In this document: piece by piece, positions 15,046 to 16,004 of the stretch
How the letters are laid out: every line of letters begins with the position of its first letter
Numbering within the stretch: the first letter of the stretch is position 1
From: an uncultured Stomatobaculum sp.
GTDB taxonomy: Bacteria > Bacillota > Clostridia > Lachnospirales > Lachnospiraceae
Assembly: GCA_938010625.1 (NCBI GenBank)
Contig: CALLVJ010000079.1
Location: 1-16,004, forward strand
Reading direction: 5' to 3'
DNA: 16,004 bases
Position numbers and translations under genes: made by a program
Notes under the pieces: model-generated
Told to the model about the DNA's origin: nothing
The model's database searches: none
The model's input: only the letters and a program-made list of their open reading frames with translations

Positions 15046-15073
15046 AAAAAAGCAGCCTCACGGCTGCTTTTTT
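15046..15073. terminator. Bidirectional terminator between gntR and the HAD gene
   Basis: Six A plus GCAGCC pair perfectly with GGCTGC plus six T around the loop TCAC. It serves converging gntR (+) and HAD (-) transcripts. The core AAAAAGCAGCC/GGCTGCTTTTT is identical to that of the hairpin at 10794-10837. Confidence 0.9.
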
Positions 15074-15079
15074 CTTTTC

Positions 15080-15808
15080 CTATATCTCACATGACAGGCG
15101 CTTCAACACTTCCGGAAGCTCTGCAAAACGCTGGATTCTCTCCTCTTCCTCTGGATGCTGATTCTCCGGATCAAAAAGCAAAGCCTGCATCTTTGCCTCG
15201 TGTGCGCCTTCGAGATCATGTTTCACAGAGTCGCCTACAAAAAGTATCTCGTTTACTTCAATTCGCTCTGTTCTGCCCTCACGCTCCAGGGTATCGTTTG
15301 CCTTCTTCACACTGTACTTAAAGAAGTGGCGGAGCGGTTTGTCCACACCGCACTCCTCGCTCGTCACGATGAAGTCGACAATGTTGCCAAAACCGAGCTT
15401 TTCAATCTTTTTGTACTGCACATATGTGGTCATGTTCGTGCCGACGCCAATCAGGAAGCCTCTCATCTGCAGATCCCGGAGCATTTCCACTGCGCCCTCG
15501 TTTGGCACCATTGCATCGAGCAAAGCCTGCCAGTAGTGCTCTGCAAGGGCTGTCGCGTGCGGAAACACAGGCAGGTTCCGCTTGGCAAGCCAGAGTTCTG
15601 CGCGCAGCACGCGGTTGTGGGACGCCGCAATCGGCCCTATCTTCTGCGCTTGCTCGGCAATCAGCGCTTCCAGCTCATGGAGCGTCTGTTCCACAGGCAG
15701 CTGAAATTGCTCTTCTGCATAGGCAGCCCAGGCGTTTGCGCCAGCCCGATGGGCTGCCTTGAAATTATAGAGCGTATCATCGAGATCAAAAATAATCGCC
15801 TTAATCAT
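15080..15808 (-). CDS. HAD-superfamily hydrolase (class IA phosphatase-like)
   Basis: The 242-residue protein starts at ATG 15808; the in-frame TTG at 15820 would begin inside the preceding gene. Motif I is FDLDDTLY, with Asp8 as nucleophile and Asp10 as acid/base. A helical cap follows at roughly residues 15-100. Motif II is GVGTNMTTYVQY, the motif III lysine is in GVDKPLRHFF, and motif IV is LFVGDSVKHDLEGA with the metal-binding aspartate. This pattern fits small-molecule phosphatases such as YjjG/YfnB nucleotidases or sugar-phosphate phosphatases; the substrate is not evident. The gene follows the DegT aminotransferase gene by 8 bases, and its GAGGA Shine-Dalgarno directly abuts the TGA of that gene, so the two are probably translationally coupled and may share a pathway. 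Confidence 0.9.
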   Translation of the reverse strand: MIKAIIFDLDDTLYNFKAAHRAGANAWAAYAEEQFQLPVEQTLHELEALIAEQAQKIGPIAASHNRVLRAELWLAKRNLPVFPHATALAEHYWQALLDAMVPNEGAVEMLRDLQMRGFLIGVGTNMTTYVQYKKIEKLGFGNIVDFIVTSEECGVDKPLRHFFKYSVKKANDTLEREGRTERIEVNEILFVGDSVKHDLEGAHEAKMQALLFDPENQHPEEEERIQRFAELPEVLKRLSCEI

Positions 15809-15816
15809 GTTTCCTC

Positions 15817-16004
15817 TCAAGCTTCGCGCCGCAGGATGCGGCAGATTTCCTCTACATCCGCAGCTTCCAGATCCGCATAGAGGGGCAGAGTCAGCACACG
15901 CCGGGAAATGGCCGCCGCTATCGGCGTGCTCTCCGGCGCGTAGCGCTGCCCGAGGAAGGAAAACGCATTGGTGCAGGGATAAAAATACCTTCGCGGGTAG
16001 TAGC
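15817..16004 (-). CDS. DegT/DnrJ/EryC1/StrS-type aminotransferase, C-terminal end (partial)
   Basis: Only the last 61 residues are in the window; the rest lies beyond position 16004. The visible sequence begins YYPRRYFYPCTNAFSF and later has VLTLPLYADLEAADVEEICRI. Both match the C-terminus of PLP-dependent sugar aminotransferases (the RRYFYP and LPLYADL signatures). These enzymes aminate keto-deoxy nucleotide sugars for surface glycans or antibiotics. The PLP lysine lies outside the window, so activity cannot be judged. The stop is TGA at 15817-15819, followed closely by the HAD gene in the same operon. Confidence 0.82.
   Translation of the reverse strand, partial: YYPRRYFYPCTNAFSFLGQRYAPESTPIAAAISRRVLTLPLYADLEAADVEEICRILRREA

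Noticed and set aside
15155..15880. Plus-strand open frame of 241 codons opposite the HAD gene
   Set aside because: Antisense shadow; all four HAD motifs lie on the minus strand.

Overview
The window looks like chromosomal DNA from a Gram-positive anaerobe of the Clostridia, most likely a fairly GC-rich member of the Lachnospiraceae. The reasons are strong AGGAGG-type ribosome binding sites, sigma-A-like promoters, lipoprotein signal peptides, an EF-G-like GTPase of a type I associate with Lachnospiraceae, and a secreted CAP protein carrying the WWY/WIDG wall-binding module common in that family. No species can be named from sequence alone.

Layout. (1) Positions 1-2449, minus strand: an iron-complex/cobalamin-type substrate-binding lipoprotein, then a secreted CAP-domain protein with its own promoter, then the N-terminal part of another lipoprotein that leaves the window at position 1. 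(2) Positions 2521-4814, minus: an EF-G-like GTPase with its own promoter and terminator. (3) Positions 4849-7307, plus: tyrA and aroA, a two-gene shikimate/tyrosine operon with a near-consensus promoter. (4) Positions 7350-7569: a single tRNA-Val(CAC) with promoter and terminator. (5) Positions 7767-8765: a membrane-anchored XRE regulator. (6) Positions 8820-10776: ftsH with its own promoter, closed by a perfect 20-bp-stem bidirectional hairpin. (7) Positions 10847-15026: a sodium:solute symporter and a signal-less gamma-glutamyltransferase in one minus-strand operon, facing a divergent GntR/FCD regulator. (8) Positions 15080-16004, minus: the end of a DegT/DnrJ/EryC1-type sugar aminotransferase followed by a HAD hydrolase.

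How the genes work together. tyrA and aroA serve aromatic amino acid synthesis. The surface-protein genes at the left end may be a local set of exported functions, but no ABC permease or ATPase is visible. The most interesting unit is gntR / symporter / ggt. It reads as a regulated uptake-and-hydrolysis module: the symporter would bring in a solute, and a cytosolic GGT would release glutamate from a gamma-glutamyl compound. Its divergent 330-bp control region holds back-to-back near-consensus promoters and a palindrome lying exactly over an extended -10 box. The unit is visibly lower in GC than its surroundings and is bracketed by two terminator hairpins with almost the same core, which suggests acquisition as a cassette. 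I found no CRISPR array, insertion sequence, prophage gene or rRNA. No wholly new system is proved here; the symporter-GGT module is the best candidate for one.
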